The notes under the pieces are model-generated. The model made no database searches, was not told the DNA's origin, and saw nothing but the letters and a program-made list of their open reading frames with translations. Shown piece by piece: positions 52,790 through 63,200 of a stretch of 64,000 nucleotides of DNA. How positions within the stretch are numbered: the first letter of the stretch is position 1; each line of letters begins with the position of its first letter. The position numbers and the translations under genes were made by a program. The DNA is from an uncultured Lachnospiraceae bacterium (GTDB lineage: Bacteria; Bacillota; Clostridia; Lachnospirales; Lachnospiraceae): the NCBI GenBank assembly GCA_902780405.1, contig CACZFI010000001.1, positions 434,001 to 498,000 on the forward strand. The letters run 5' to 3'.

Positions 52790-53872
52790 TTATGAATTTT
52801 TCTCTTCAAAGTCTTTCATGAATGCAACAAGCTTCTCTACGCCTTCGATGGGCATAGCATTATAGATGGAAGCACGCATACCGCCAACGGTTCTGTGGCC
52901 CTTCAGGTTTACGAAACCTGCTGCGGTAGCCTCCTTGACGAATTTTGCGTCAAGTTCTTCATTGCCTGTTACGAAGGGTACATTCATGAGGGAACGATCC
53001 TTCTTCTCAACGGTTCCGGTAAACATCTTAGAGGAATCGAGGAAGTTGTAAAGGATCTGTGCCTTCTTCTCGTTGTGTGCCTTCATAGCGGAAAGTCCGC
53101 CCATCTCCTTCACCCACTTGAACACAAGTCCGCAGATGTAGATGCCGTAGCAAGGAGGTGTGTTGTAGAGGGAGTCGTTGTCTGCCTGTGTCTTGTACTT
53201 TAACATGGTGGGAACATACGCAGGAAGATCATCTCTGATCAGATCCTCGCGAATGATAACTACAACCACACCTGCAGGTCCGACGTTCTTCTGTACACCG
53301 AAGAAAATGAGACCGTAATCGGATACATTGACCGGCTGAGACAGGATGTCGGAAGACATATCTGCAACCAGGATCTTACCCTTGGTGTTCGGGAGCTCCT
53401 TGTAGCTGGTTCCGTAGATGGTGTTGTTGTGGCAGATATATACATAGTCTGCATCCTCGGAGATCGGAAGATCCGAGCAATCGGGGATGTAAGAGAAAGT
53501 CTTGTCTGCGGAAGAAGCGATGGCATTGGCCTTGCCGTACTTCTGTGCCTCTTCGTAAGCCTTCTTTGCCCACTGACCGGTGATGATGTAGTCTGCAACG
53601 CCGTTCTTCATCAGGTTCATGGGTACTGCAGCGAACTGCTGGGAAGCACCGCCCTGTAAGAAGAGCACCTTGTAGTTGTCGGGAATATCCATCAGGTCAC
53701 GAAGATCCTGCTCTGCTTCCTTGATGATGTTATCATACACCTTGGAACGATGGCTCATCTCCATAACACTCATGCCCGATCCCTTGTAATCAAGCATCTC
53801 TTCTGCTGCCTGCTTTAATACAACCTCCGGTAAAACAGAAGGTCCCGCTGAAAAATTAAACACTCTTGACAT
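52790..53872 (-). CDS. serC: Phosphoserine aminotransferase SerC
   Basis: A 360-residue PLP enzyme: MSRVFNFSAGPSVLPEVVLK at the start, SHRSKVYDNIIKEAEQDLRD, and the PLP lysine in LIFFGVQKNVGPAGVVVV. It follows ilvB by 35 bases and precedes serA by 21 bases; AGGAGG lies before the ATG. Confidence 0.97.
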   Translation of the reverse strand: MSRVFNFSAGPSVLPEVVLKQAAEEMLDYKGSGMSVMEMSHRSKVYDNIIKEAEQDLRDLMDIPDNYKVLFLQGGASQQFAAVPMNLMKNGVADYIITGQWAKKAYEEAQKYGKANAIASSADKTFSYIPDCSDLPISEDADYVYICHNNTIYGTSYKELPNTKGKILVADMSSDILSQPVNVSDYGLIFFGVQKNVGPAGVVVVIIREDLIRDDLPAYVPTMLKYKTQADNDSLYNTPPCYGIYICGLVFKWVKEMGGLSAMKAHNEKKAQILYNFLDSSKMFTGTVEKKDRSLMNVPFVTGNEELDAKFVKEATAAGFVNLKGHRTVGGMRASIYNAMPIEGVEKLVAFMKDFEEKNS

Positions 53873-53907
53873 TTCGTCAATCCTCCTTTTATAAAGCGCT
53901 TCCGCAA

Positions 53908-55590
53908 TTATTTGTTCTTTAAATCTTCGTCATCGAAACAGGTTTCAAGCGGCTGTCCGGCTGCTACCATGGGCCATACCTTGTCATCCTTGTCGATGAT
54001 ACAGTCGATCACTGCGGGACGATTGTCCTTGATCGCCTTGGTGATCGCCTTCTCAAACTCATCTAAGGTTCTTACCGTATATCCAGCCGCACCGAGTGCC
54101 TCGGATACCTTGGCAAAATCAACATTATCATCGAGTACGGTGTTGGAGTAACGCTTGTCATAGAACAGCGTCTGCCACTGACGTACCATACCGAGCACGT
54201 GGTTGTTGATGACTACCTGGATGATGGGAATATTATATCTGGCAGCGGTTGCGATCTCGTTCATATTCATACGGAAGCACCCGTCACCTGCAATATTGAT
54301 CGTGATATTCTCGGGCTTGCCGACCTTGGCACCGATACATGCACCTACGCCGTAACCCATGGTACCGAGTCCGCCGGAAGACAGGAACTGTCTCGGCTTC
54401 GTGTACTTATAATACTGTGCAGCCCACATCTGATGCTGTCCCACGTCCGTGGTGATGGTAGCCTTGCCCTTGGTGATCTCGTAGATCTTGTTGATGATGG
54501 CAGGACCGCTCATGGAAGACATGTCCGCATGATCGGGGAACTGCTTTCTTAAATCTTCGATCTCCTTCGCCCACTCAGGCTTCTTTGCGGTCTTGATCCT
54601 GGAAGTCAGCATCTTTAAGATCTCACCCGCATCTCCGACTACCGCCGCGTCTACGATGACATTCTTGTCGATCTCGGCTGCATCGATGTCGATCTGAAGG
54701 ATCTTGGCATGCTCACAGAACTTTGCAGCATTGCCGGTCACTCTGTCGGAGAAACGTGCTCCGATCACAATTACAAGATCCGCCTTGTTGACACCAAAGT
54801 TGCTTACCTTGGTACCGTGCATACCGATCATGCCGGTATACTTGGGATCGGTGGCGGGAAATGCACCCTTGCCCATCAGCGTATCGCAGACGGGAGCATC
54901 GATCTTGTCGGCAAATTTCTTTAATTCTTTGGAAGCATCGGAAGCGATCACGCCACCGCCGCATACGATGAAGGGACGCTTACACTTCTCGATCAGGCGG
55001 ATAGCCTTGTCGATATCGTCCGCCTTCACACTGGAGTTATCGTGCGTGATAGGTTCCGGTACCTTCGGCTCGAAGTCGGCCATATTTGCGGTGACATCCT
55101 TGGTGACGTCAACCAACACGGGGCCGGGTCTGCCGCTCTGTGCGATCTTGAACGCACGTCGGAGTGTACTTGCGAGCTCATGTACATTCTTAACGATGAA
55201 GCTGTGCTTGGTGATGGGCATCACCACGCCACAGATGTCAATCTCCTGAAAACTGTCCTTGCCCAAAGCGGATACATTGACATTTGCCGTGATGGCAACC
55301 AAAGGAATGGAATCCATGTATGCCGTCGCAATACCGGTGACCAAGTTGGTCGCACCGGGACCGGAGGTTGCCATACAGACACCTACCTTGCCCGTCGCTC
55401 TCGCGTAACCGTCTGCAGCATGTGCAGCGCCCTGCTCGTGAGAGGTCAGGATATGATGAATTTCATCCTGATGCTTGTAAAGCGCATCGTAGACGTTCAA
55501 AATGGTTCCGCCGGGATAACCGAAGACCGTATCGACGCCCTGCTCTTTTAAGCATTCGATGATGATTTCTGAACCTGTCAACTGTTTCAT
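53908..55590 (-). CDS. ilvB: Acetolactate synthase large subunit IlvB
   Basis: A 560-residue ThDP enzyme: catalytic Glu in LTSHEQGAAHAADGYARATG, central FAD-like domain, and ThDP site GDGCFRMNMNEIATAARYNI followed by NNHVLGMV. It makes acetolactate for valine and leucine. No ilvN small-subunit gene is adjacent in the window. It has its own promoter at 55643-55671. Confidence 0.96.
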   Translation of the reverse strand: MKQLTGSEIIIECLKEQGVDTVFGYPGGTILNVYDALYKHQDEIHHILTSHEQGAAHAADGYARATGKVGVCMATSGPGATNLVTGIATAYMDSIPLVAITANVNVSALGKDSFQEIDICGVVMPITKHSFIVKNVHELASTLRRAFKIAQSGRPGPVLVDVTKDVTANMADFEPKVPEPITHDNSSVKADDIDKAIRLIEKCKRPFIVCGGGVIASDASKELKKFADKIDAPVCDTLMGKGAFPATDPKYTGMIGMHGTKVSNFGVNKADLVIVIGARFSDRVTGNAAKFCEHAKILQIDIDAAEIDKNVIVDAAVVGDAGEILKMLTSRIKTAKKPEWAKEIEDLRKQFPDHADMSSMSGPAIINKIYEITKGKATITTDVGQHQMWAAQYYKYTKPRQFLSSGGLGTMGYGVGACIGAKVGKPENITINIAGDGCFRMNMNEIATAARYNIPIIQVVINNHVLGMVRQWQTLFYDKRYSNTVLDDNVDFAKVSEALGAAGYTVRTLDEFEKAITKAIKDNRPAVIDCIIDKDDKVWPMVAAGQPLETCFDDEDLKNK

Positions 55591-55642
55591 AAAACTCTCC
55601 CTTTCTTTTATGGTACCCGCAAAATAAAAATATACGTTTTAC

Positions 55643-55671
55643 AGAATACCACAAAACAATTTGATATTCAA
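55643..55671 (-). promoter_or_regulatory. Sigma-A promoter before ilvB
   Basis: TTGAAT, 17 bases, TATTCT, 53 bases upstream of ilvB and just after the ilvD stop. A small inverted repeat (TTGA, TAT, TCAA) overlaps the -35 box and may be an operator. No T-box or leader peptide attenuator fits in the short leader. Confidence 0.65.
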
Positions 55672-55680
55672 TTTTATTTT

Positions 55681-57342
55681 TTAAAGCTCGAGAACCGCGC
55701 CGCGATTGCCTGAAGTAACCATCTTGGAATATCTTGCGAGATAACCTGTTGTAACCTTCGGCTCTCTCGGTGTCCACTCAGCCTTACGCTTTGCAAGTTC
55801 CTCATCGGATACCTTCAAGTTTAATGTGCATGCATTGATGTCGATACTGATGATATCGCCCTCTTTTACCAGTGCGATCGGACCGCCGACTGCCGCCTCG
55901 GGAGATACATGTCCGATGGAAGCGCCGCGACTTGCGCCGGAGAAACGTCCGTCGGTGATCAAAGCAACCGTGGATCCGAGTCCCATGCCTGCGATTGCGG
56001 ATGTGGGATTCAGCATCTCTCTCATGCCGGGGCCGCCCTTCGGTCCCTCGTAACGGATCACGACCACATCGCCGTCAACGATCTTGCCGCCCTTGATGGC
56101 TGCAATGGCATCATCCTCGCAGTCAAATACTCTTGCCGGGCCCTCGTGTGAAAGCATCTCAGGTGCAACTGCGGAACGCTTTACCACGCTTCCGTCCGGA
56201 GCCAGATTACCCTTCAGTACGGCAAGTCCGCCGGTCTTTGAATAAGGGTTGTCAAGCGGACGGATGACCTCGGGATTTCTGTTAACAGCATTCTTGACTG
56301 CCTCACCGATGGTCTTACCTGTTACGGTCATACAATCCTCATGAATCAGGCCGAGCTCACAGAGCTGCTTGATCACCGCATACACACCGCCTGCCTCATT
56401 TAAGTCTTCCATATAAGTGGGGCCTGCAGGTGCTAAGTGGCAGAGGTTCGGTGTCTTGGCAGAGATTTCATTTGCAAATGCGATATCGAAATCAAATCCG
56501 ATCTCATGTGCGATCGCGGGGATATGAAGCATGGAGTTGGTGGAGCATCCGAGCGCCATATCAACCGTAAGTGCATTTAAGATCGCGTCCTTTGTGATGA
56601 TATCACGGGGACGGATGTCTTTTTCAAGCATCTCCATCACAGCGTAGCCCGCGCGTTTTGCAAGCTTCAGTCTCTCGCTGTAGACTGCGGGGATGGTTCC
56701 GTTGCCGGGAAGTCCCATACCGAGTGCCTCGGTTAAGCAGTTCATGGAGTTGGCTGTGTACATACCGGAGCAGGATCCGCAGGTAGGACATGCATTACAC
56801 TCGAAGTCATACACATCCTCTTCGGACATCTTACCTGCCGCATAGGCGCCGACCGCCTCGAACATGGAAGAAAGACTGGTCTTTCTGCCCTTCACATGTC
56901 CTGCAAGCATAGGTCCGCCGGATACGAATACGGTGGGAACATTTACTCTTGCGGCTGCCATAAGTAATCCGGGTACATTCTTATCACAGTTGGGAATCAT
57001 GACGAGTGCATCAAACTGATGCGCAATTGCCATACACTCGGTGGAATCGGCGATCAGATCTCTCGTTACAAGAGAATACTTCATGCCGATGTGTCCCATG
57101 GCGATACCGTCGCAGACAGCGATGGCCGGGAACATCACGGGTACACCGCCCGCCTCAGCTACGCCCATCTTAACCGCCTGAGCGATCTTATCCAGGTTCA
57201 TATGACCGGGCACGATCTCATTGTAGGAGCACACGATGCCGACCAAGGGCTTCTTCATCTCCTCATCCGTCATGCCGAGCGCATTGAACAGACTTCTGTG
57301 CGGTGCCTGCTGCATTCCTTTTTTTACGTTATCACTCTTCAT
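55681..57342 (-). CDS. ilvD: Dihydroxy-acid dehydratase IlvD
   Basis: A 553-residue enzyme with Fe-S ligand motifs [20 protein letters not shown] and [20 protein letters not shown], and the [20 protein letters not shown] signature. It makes the 2-oxo acids of valine and isoleucine. The ATG follows AGGAAG and AGGAAT. Confidence 0.97.
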   Translation of the reverse strand: MKSDNVKKGMQQAPHRSLFNALGMTDEEMKKPLVGIVCSYNEIVPGHMNLDKIAQAVKMGVAEAGGVPVMFPAIAVCDGIAMGHIGMKYSLVTRDLIADSTECMAIAHQFDALVMIPNCDKNVPGLLMAAARVNVPTVFVSGGPMLAGHVKGRKTSLSSMFEAVGAYAAGKMSEEDVYDFECNACPTCGSCSGMYTANSMNCLTEALGMGLPGNGTIPAVYSERLKLAKRAGYAVMEMLEKDIRPRDIITKDAILNALTVDMALGCSTNSMLHIPAIAHEIGFDFDIAFANEISAKTPNLCHLAPAGPTYMEDLNEAGGVYAVIKQLCELGLIHEDCMTVTGKTIGEAVKNAVNRNPEVIRPLDNPYSKTGGLAVLKGNLAPDGSVVKRSAVAPEMLSHEGPARVFDCEDDAIAAIKGGKIVDGDVVVIRYEGPKGGPGMREMLNPTSAIAGMGLGSTVALITDGRFSGASRGASIGHVSPEAAVGGPIALVKEGDIISIDINACTLNLKVSDEELAKRKAEWTPREPKVTTGYLARYSKMVTSGNRGAVLEL

Positions 57343-57365
57343 AATTCCTACTTCCTTTCGCTATA

Positions 57366-57770
57366 TTATCTTTTGTGAAATCCTGTGAATTTTGCTTCCG
57401 CCACGTGATGACCCTCGTCATCCATGATATGGATCAGATAACAGCAGGTGCTTCTGCCGTCCTTCACCAGTTCGGATTCGGAAATAAGCGTATCCGACTT
57501 AGGGACGCCCAAAAAGGAGATGGACGCATCCAAAGATACGGTTCCCGGTTCCTGCCAGTTCGATGCCACCGCCATGGTGAAATCCGCCATGGTGAAGTAT
57601 ACGCCGCCCATAACTCCGCCGACTGCATTCTTGTGCTTGTCGCTTAAGCGGCAACTGATCTTCGCGTAGTGGTCATCGATTGCTTCTATATAGAAGTCAG
57701 ACTGTTTTGCGTACAGATCCTTCGCAAAAAAGTTTCTTACCTCTTCAAGTGTTTGATTTGATACTTCCAC
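57366..57770 (-). CDS. Hotdog-fold thioesterase (PaaI-like)
   Basis: About 134 residues of a PaaI-type hotdog protein: GVMGGVYFTMADFTMAVASN and a ending beta strand HVAEAKFTGFHKR. Such enzymes split acyl-CoA or aryl-CoA thioesters. I place the start at GTG 57770, with AGAGGA 8 bases upstream; the longer ATG (57806) would overlap the upstream HD-GYP gene by 17 bases and adds a basic stretch not seen in the family. Confidence 0.82.
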   Translation of the reverse strand: MEVSNQTLEEVRNFFAKDLYAKQSDFYIEAIDDHYAKISCRLSDKHKNAVGGVMGGVYFTMADFTMAVASNWQEPGTVSLDASISFLGVPKSDTLISESELVKDGRSTCCYLIHIMDDEGHHVAEAKFTGFHKR

Positions 57771-57789
57771 GTTTCTTTTCCTCTTAATG

Positions 57790-59976
57790 TTACTCGTTTG
57801 ATGCATCGGGCTTTTTCTTTCGCTCGATCAACGGACCGCTCATATTCGCTTCCGCGATGGCACGAACCTCATCCTGTGAGGCAAGGAAGATCTCAACCAG
57901 TTCCGGATCGAAGTGTTCTCCCGATCCCTCCTTGATGATCTCCATTGCTTTCTCAAAAGAGAAGGGCTCTTTGTAGCATCTCCTTGAGATCAAAGCGTCG
58001 AAGACATCCGCAACGGCCATGATCCTGGCCGACATCGGAATCTCGGTCCCCTTCTTGCCTTTGGGGTATCCCTTGCCGTTCCACTTCTCGTGGTGGCAGG
58101 CCGCCATATTTTTCGCTTCGGTCAGGTACCCGGATTCGGTCACCGTCTCGATCACATGCTCAATGATCTCTTCGCCCGCCGTGGTGTGCGTTTTCATGAT
58201 CTCGAACTCTTCGTCGGTTAATTTACCGGGCTTATTCAACACCGTATCCGATATCTTGATCTTACCCACATCATGCAGCGGCGCGGAGTGCACGCAGTTT
58301 TCGATGTACTCTTCCGTAAACTGTGCTTTGTGTTCTTCCTTCGCCTGCATCTTCCGACAGATCAGTTCGACGTAGGCCGCTGTCTTCTTGATGTGGTCAC
58401 CCGTGCTTTCGTCACGGCTCTCCACCATATCCGCCAGAACGAGGATCAGGTTGTTCTGCATGTTGTTGATCATCTCGTTCTTTTTGTTAACTTCGGAAAT
58501 GTAGCCGACGGTCTCATCGATCGTCTTGGTAAATGCATGATAGAGGTGTTCAATCTCATCGCCCGTGTCGATATCGAGGCGCTTCATGCGATCGACACCG
58601 CGCTCTAAGTCTTCCTCGTTGTCATACGCGAATCTGTCAGCAGCCAGTGCCATGGCATTGATAGGTACCAGCAGCTTGTATTCGGAAATCCAAAGTGTAA
58701 ATGCAAGCACCAGGATGATGAATCCCATAAAGAGGGCAAATTCCTTGGTGATAAAACTTCGCTCATTGATCCGAACCTGATCCATGGATATATCCACGCA
58801 GGCGTAGCACACTGTATTTCCGGAGGAATCCTTCACCGGCTCATATACGGTAAGCAGCCAGCCGTAGGAATCATCCGATATGATGGGCTCAATCTCTCCT
58901 CCGTTTAAAAGCGTCGGAAGAAGATCGTAAAATGCGTCTTCAAACTCGATCACATCCCCGGGGTTGCTGCCCTCTAATTCATCCGTATCGAGGTCGAAAA
59001 CCACATGACATCCGTCGGGTCTAATCTGATAGACATATATGTATTGGATATCGGGAGAACTCTCTCTGACTCTGTACAGGAGTTCTTCCTGATGCTGGTA
59101 TCCAGGAGCGTTCTCGCCCTCTTCGATAAACCTGTCCACACTGTCGCCGTCGATCACTCCTGCAGCAAGCGTCGCAACACCATGTCCGAGCACCTTGTGC
59201 TCATCGATCGTAGAACGATCATAAAGCATGAAGCAGATGACACCGGCCACGACTGCGATACACACCATGATGGTTCCTACGAGAAATACCACCTTGGCGC
59301 GCAGGGACATCTTTCTCGAGTAGGCCTTCTTGGCTTCTCTTTCTTCTGCCTCCGTCATCACCAGATTCTTGAGATTGTGGAGTTTGAAGCGTGCCTTCCA
59401 GCTTGCAGGAAAGACGCTGACCAGAATCAGGCAGATCACCATCGTTATGGCCTTGTCGGCAAGGTCGATCAGGAAGCTCGAGAGCATGTTACCTGCAAAG
59501 CACGAAAGACGCCCGTCATTCATCATGCTCTGGATAAACCCAAGCGGCACCTCCGCCGACGGATCAAATCCGTAAAGCATGTAGGTAAGAAATCCTCCGA
59601 CGCCTCCGCCGATTACGGCAAAGAGGAAGATTCCGAGCAGCACACCCCATATCTTTTTGAAATAGCCTCTGTCAGCCATATAGGACGCGACAACCGCTAT
59701 AAGAACACTGATAATTCCGTAGTAGGCATTGGTAATATCCGCAAATCCGGTCAGGAGGTTTGAAAAATATCCGACCAGAATGCCGGGTAAATACCCGCCG
59801 ACGATTGCGGCAAAGAGATAACCGATGGAATCGATATAGAGCACGGTTCCCGTCATCACAGCCACATGTTTGCCTGCAACATCAAGCAGAATACCGAATA
59901 AGGACAGGAGAAGGATGGCCAGTGGCTTCCTGCTCCACTCCTTTTCCATCTTTTCCAATTCCTGTTTCAACTTCAT
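57790..59976 (-). CDS. Membrane HD-GYP c-di-GMP phosphodiesterase
   Basis: A 728-residue protein: coiled start, an N-terminal membrane domain of about five or six helices (about 20-190) that resembles the S component of ECF transporters, a second membrane helix pair (about 228-252 and 412-432) flanking an extracytoplasmic sensor of the Cache type (about 255-405), a HAMP-like linker (about 435-495) and a C-terminal HD-GYP domain (about 505-700) with HD568-569 (PLHDVGKIKISD) and HHEKWNGKGYP (628-638). The residues needed to hydrolyse c-di-GMP are present. It is unexpectedly placed between leuB and ilvD. Confidence 0.92.
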   Translation of the reverse strand: MKLKQELEKMEKEWSRKPLAILLLSLFGILLDVAGKHVAVMTGTVLYIDSIGYLFAAIVGGYLPGILVGYFSNLLTGFADITNAYYGIISVLIAVVASYMADRGYFKKIWGVLLGIFLFAVIGGGVGGFLTYMLYGFDPSAEVPLGFIQSMMNDGRLSCFAGNMLSSFLIDLADKAITMVICLILVSVFPASWKARFKLHNLKNLVMTEAEEREAKKAYSRKMSLRAKVVFLVGTIMVCIAVVAGVICFMLYDRSTIDEHKVLGHGVATLAAGVIDGDSVDRFIEEGENAPGYQHQEELLYRVRESSPDIQYIYVYQIRPDGCHVVFDLDTDELEGSNPGDVIEFEDAFYDLLPTLLNGGEIEPIISDDSYGWLLTVYEPVKDSSGNTVCYACVDISMDQVRINERSFITKEFALFMGFIILVLAFTLWISEYKLLVPINAMALAADRFAYDNEEDLERGVDRMKRLDIDTGDEIEHLYHAFTKTIDETVGYISEVNKKNEMINNMQNNLILVLADMVESRDESTGDHIKKTAAYVELICRKMQAKEEHKAQFTEEYIENCVHSAPLHDVGKIKISDTVLNKPGKLTDEEFEIMKTHTTAGEEIIEHVIETVTESGYLTEAKNMAACHHEKWNGKGYPKGKKGTEIPMSARIMAVADVFDALISRRCYKEPFSFEKAMEIIKEGSGEHFDPELVEIFLASQDEVRAIAEANMSGPLIERKKKPDASNE

Positions 59977-60022
59977 GAGTGCCTCCCCTCACACCGAGCG
60001 TGCGTCTTGGTGCGTACGTCTC

Positions 60023-61105
60023 TTATACTCTCTCGGCGATCAGGTTGCCCATCTCGTCGCACAGAACCTTTGTGCAGCCTTCCGACATGATATCTCCGGT
60101 TCTGTATCCTTCCACAAGAACCTTTCTGACTGCCGCTTCAATGGCATCCGCCTCGGCGTCAAGATCAAATGTATAACGCAGCATCATGGCTGCGGAAAGA
60201 ATCGTAGCAATGGGATTCGCGATATTCTGTCCCGCGATATCCGGTGCGGATCCGCCGCTCGGCTCATAGAGTCCGAACTTGGTTTCGTTTAAGGATGCGG
60301 AAGACAGCATACCGATGGAGCCCGTGATCATCGATGCCTCATCGGAAAGAATATCACCGAACATATTCTCTGTAAGGACGACGTCGAACTGTGCGGGGTC
60401 CTTGACAAGCTGCATTGCCGCATTGTCTACCAGCATGTGCTCATAGGATACCTCGGGATAATCCGCTGCAACCTCTTCCACGACCTTTCTCCAAAGTCTG
60501 GAAGAATCGAGCACATTTGCCTTGTCTACACTGGTCACCTTCTTACGACGCTTCATGGCGATGTCGAAAGCCTTGATCGCAATTCTGCGAATCTCGGTCT
60601 CTGTATAAGTCAGTGTATCGACGGCTGTCATAACACCGTCCACCTCTTCGGTCTTTCTTTCACCGAAGTAGAGACCGCCGGTCAGTTCTCTCATGATGAC
60701 CATATCGAAGCCCTTGTCCGCGATTTCCTTCTTTAACGGACACGCATCCTTAAGCTGATCGTAAAGAAGCGCGGGACGAAGATTTGCAAACAGTCCGAGC
60801 TCCTTTCTGATCTTTAAAAGACCTGCCTCGGGACGCTTCTTCGGCGGAAGCTTATACCAGGGTGATGTCGAAGTATTTCCTCCGATGGAACCAAGCAGCA
60901 CCGCGTCGGCCTTCTTCGCTTTGGCAACCGTCTCATCGGTCAGCGGATCACCGTAAGCGTCGATGGAGCATCCGCCCATCAAAAGCTGTTCGTATGCGAT
61001 GGTGTGGCCGTACTTTGCAGCTACGGCATCTAAGACTTTCATGGCCTCGGATACGACTTCCGGACCGATGCCGTCACCCTTTATGACTGCGATATTCATG
61101 TTCAT
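60023..61105 (-). CDS. leuB: 3-isopropylmalate dehydrogenase LeuB
   Basis: A 360-residue enzyme: [20 protein letters not shown] at the start, [11 protein letters not shown] and the [20 protein letters not shown] site motif. It oxidises 3-isopropylmalate. The ATG at 61105 has AGGAG 8 bases upstream; the longer reading frame adds a non-family tail. It is separated from leuD by a 187-base gap with a structured repeat. Confidence 0.97.
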   Translation of the reverse strand: MNMNIAVIKGDGIGPEVVSEAMKVLDAVAAKYGHTIAYEQLLMGGCSIDAYGDPLTDETVAKAKKADAVLLGSIGGNTSTSPWYKLPPKKRPEAGLLKIRKELGLFANLRPALLYDQLKDACPLKKEIADKGFDMVIMRELTGGLYFGERKTEEVDGVMTAVDTLTYTETEIRRIAIKAFDIAMKRRKKVTSVDKANVLDSSRLWRKVVEEVAADYPEVSYEHMLVDNAAMQLVKDPAQFDVVLTENMFGDILSDEASMITGSIGMLSSASLNETKFGLYEPSGGSAPDIAGQNIANPIATILSAAMMLRYTFDLDAEADAIEAAVRKVLVEGYRTGDIMSEGCTKVLCDEMGNLIAERV

Positions 61106-61164
61106 GCTACTATCTCCTTTTATCAAATAATCCAAATCTCACGCGTCCCTGTCAGCTGCTATCA

Positions 61165-61262
61165 GTTGCCCGGACACGCTCTCGCTAAATGTCGCACGCA
61201 GCGGACGCTAAGCTCGTGAGAAACCTCGCTAAGCGCCGGCGGCTCCATGTTGTCCCGGCAAC
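61165..61262 (+). repeat. Structured dispersed repeat, copy B
   Basis: Between leuD and leuB. The outer stem pairs GTTGCC.GGACA with TGTCC.GGCAAC (eleven pairs, one mismatch). The inner hairpin (61202-61238) has CGG, bulged A, CGCT, A.A mismatch, AGC paired with GCT, AGCG, CCG around a 14-base loop. Bases 61193-61247 are identical to copy A. Here it is on the strand opposite to the genes. Confidence 0.75.
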
Positions 61263-61263
61263 A

Positions 61264-61291
61264 GATACAGCGCCGCGGGACGCTGTGTATC
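61264..61291 (-). other. Hairpin after leuD
   Basis: GATACAGCG and CGCTGTGTATC pair with a two-base bulge around an eight-base GC-rich loop, immediately after the leuD stop. No T run follows, so it is not a classic terminator; it may protect the leuCD mRNA end. Confidence 0.45.
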
Positions 61292-61292
61292 G

Positions 61293-61781
61293 TCACTCTT
61301 TACTGTTGATATAGTTAATCAGGCCCTCGTGCTTGATGATCTCTTGCATGAACGGCGGGAAGGCCTGGCCCTGGTACTCGGTACCCTTGGTCAGATCGTA
61401 GATCTTGCCGCTGTCGAAATCGATCTCGACCTCGTCACCCGCAGCGATTTCCGCTGCCGCCTCCGGACACTCAATGATGGGGAGTCCGATATTGATGGAG
61501 TTTCTGTAGAAGATACGCGCGAAGGTCTCGGCGATCACGCACGCGATGCCCGACGCCTTGATGGCGATCGGTGCATGTTCTCTCGAAGAGCCGCATCCGA
61601 AGTTCTTGTTGGCAACCATAATATCGCCCGCTTTCACGCGTCCGACGAACTCCGTATCGATATCCTCCATGCAATGCTTCTTTAAGTCCTCGGGATCGGA
61701 GGAGTTTAAGTATCTTGCCGGAATGATTACATCCGTATCTACATTGTCACCGTATTTATGTACTGTTCCTTTTGCTTTCAT
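61293..61781 (-). CDS. leuD: 3-isopropylmalate dehydratase small subunit LeuD
   Basis: A 162-residue short-type Leu[21 protein letters not shown] and [20 protein letters not shown] are the family signatures. It pairs with LeuC to isomerise 2-isopropylmalate. The gene follows leuC by 28 bases. Confidence 0.96.
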   Translation of the reverse strand: MKAKGTVHKYGDNVDTDVIIPARYLNSSDPEDLKKHCMEDIDTEFVGRVKAGDIMVANKNFGCGSSREHAPIAIKASGIACVIAETFARIFYRNSINIGLPIIECPEAAAEIAAGDEVEIDFDSGKIYDLTKGTEYQGQAFPPFMQEIIKHEGLINYINSKE

Positions 61782-61809
61782 GGAATCCTTCCTTTCTTAA
61801 AGATCTCAA

Positions 61810-63069
61810 TCAGAGTGCTGCGGGGCTTACGATCTTACCTGCAACCGCCGATGCAGCGGCAACTGCGGGACTTGCAAGATAGACTTCGGAATCAACGTGT
61901 CCCATACGACCCACAAAGTTTCTGTTGGTTGTGGATACCGTACGCTCTCCCGCTGCCATAACGCCCATATGTCCGCCGAGGCAGGGTCCGCAGGTCGGGG
62001 TGGATACAACTGCACCTGCAGTGATAAAGATCTCGGTGAGACCTTCCTTGATCATCTGCATATATACATCTTGTGTTCCGGGGATTACGATCACACGTAC
62101 ACCCTTGGCAGCCTTTCTGCCCTTCATGATCTCAGCGGCGATTCTCATATCAGAGATACGTCCGTTGGTACAGGAACCGATCACAACCTGATCGATCTTG
62201 ATATCGCCCACCTCATCGATGGTCTTGGTGTTCTCGGGAAGGTGCGGGAATGCAACCGTCGGCTTTAAAGTTGAAAGATCGATGGTATACTCCGCATCAT
62301 AAACAGCATCCGCATCCGCCTCATACTTTGTGTAAGACTTTTCGGAGTGCTCCTTCATGTAAGCTTCTGTAAGTTCATCCACCGGGAAGATACCGTTCTT
62401 CGCACCGGCTTCGATGGCCATATTCGCAATGGTGAAACGATCATCCATCGTAAGATTCTTGATGCCGTCACCCACAAATTCCATGGACTTGTAGAGCGCT
62501 CCGTCCACACCGATCATACCGATGATGTGAAGGATAACATCCTTGCCGCTTACGTAGGGTGCCTTCTCACCAACAATGTTGAATTTGATGGCGGAGGGAA
62601 CTTTAAACCAGGCCTTGCCTGTCATCATACCCGCAGCCATATCCGTACTTCCGACACCTGTGGAAAATGCACCCAGTGCTCCGTAAGTACAGGTATGCGA
62701 GTCTGCACCGATGCAGGTCTCGCCCGCAACGATGAGTCCTTTCTCCGGAAGGAGCGCATGCTCGATGCCCATTGCACCCACATCAAAGAAGTTGGTGATG
62801 GAATTGGCATCCGCATACTCGCGAACACATTTGCAGTGCTCCGCACTCTTGATATCTTTATTCGGTGTAAAGTGGTCCATCACAAGTGCAATCTTGTCCT
62901 TGTCAAAGACCTCCTGCTTTTTGAATTTGGATAGTTCTTTGATCGCGACCGGTGAGGTCACATCATTGCCGAGTACAAGGTCGAGATTCGCCTCAATCAA
63001 CTGACCTGCCACGACTTCGGGAAGGCCCGCATGGTTTGCAAGTATCTTCTGCGTCATTGTCATTCCCAT
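61810..63069 (-). CDS. leuC: 3-isopropylmalate dehydratase large subunit LeuC
   Basis: A 419-residue aconitase-family subunit, short type. The Fe-S cysteines are in [14 protein letters not shown] and [33 protein letters not shown] is the family signature. The ATG at 63069 follows AGGAGG at 8 bases. It is the first gene of the leu unit; leuA is not in the window. Confidence 0.96.
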   Translation of the reverse strand: MGMTMTQKILANHAGLPEVVAGQLIEANLDLVLGNDVTSPVAIKELSKFKKQEVFDKDKIALVMDHFTPNKDIKSAEHCKCVREYADANSITNFFDVGAMGIEHALLPEKGLIVAGETCIGADSHTCTYGALGAFSTGVGSTDMAAGMMTGKAWFKVPSAIKFNIVGEKAPYVSGKDVILHIIGMIGVDGALYKSMEFVGDGIKNLTMDDRFTIANMAIEAGAKNGIFPVDELTEAYMKEHSEKSYTKYEADADAVYDAEYTIDLSTLKPTVAFPHLPENTKTIDEVGDIKIDQVVIGSCTNGRISDMRIAAEIMKGRKAAKGVRVIVIPGTQDVYMQMIKEGLTEIFITAGAVVSTPTCGPCLGGHMGVMAAGERTVSTTNRNFVGRMGHVDSEVYLASPAVAAASAVAGKIVSPAAL

Positions 63070-63101
63070 AACATTTTCCTCCTAACATGTCATAATGAAG
63101 T

Positions 63102-63110
63102 ATCATAACA
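63102..63110 (-). promoter_or_regulatory. Extended -10 promoter before leuC
   Basis: TGT followed directly by TATGAT, 32 bases upstream of leuC. The -35 region is weak, as is allowed with an extended -10 box. The leader would be about 25 bases, too short for a T-box or attenuator. Confidence 0.5.
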
Positions 63111-63140
63111 CATTTTAATAGGAATTAACAGTATATGTTT

Positions 63141-63170
63141 TTGACAACTTATCACTGATTATGCTATACA
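63141..63170 (+). promoter_or_regulatory. Sigma-A promoter for dus
   Basis: TTGACA, 18 bases, TATACA, 30 bases upstream of the dus start, in the only divergent gene gap in the window. Confidence 0.7.
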
Positions 63171-63200
63171 TTTCATAGCAAAACGAAAGGACACTCCTTA

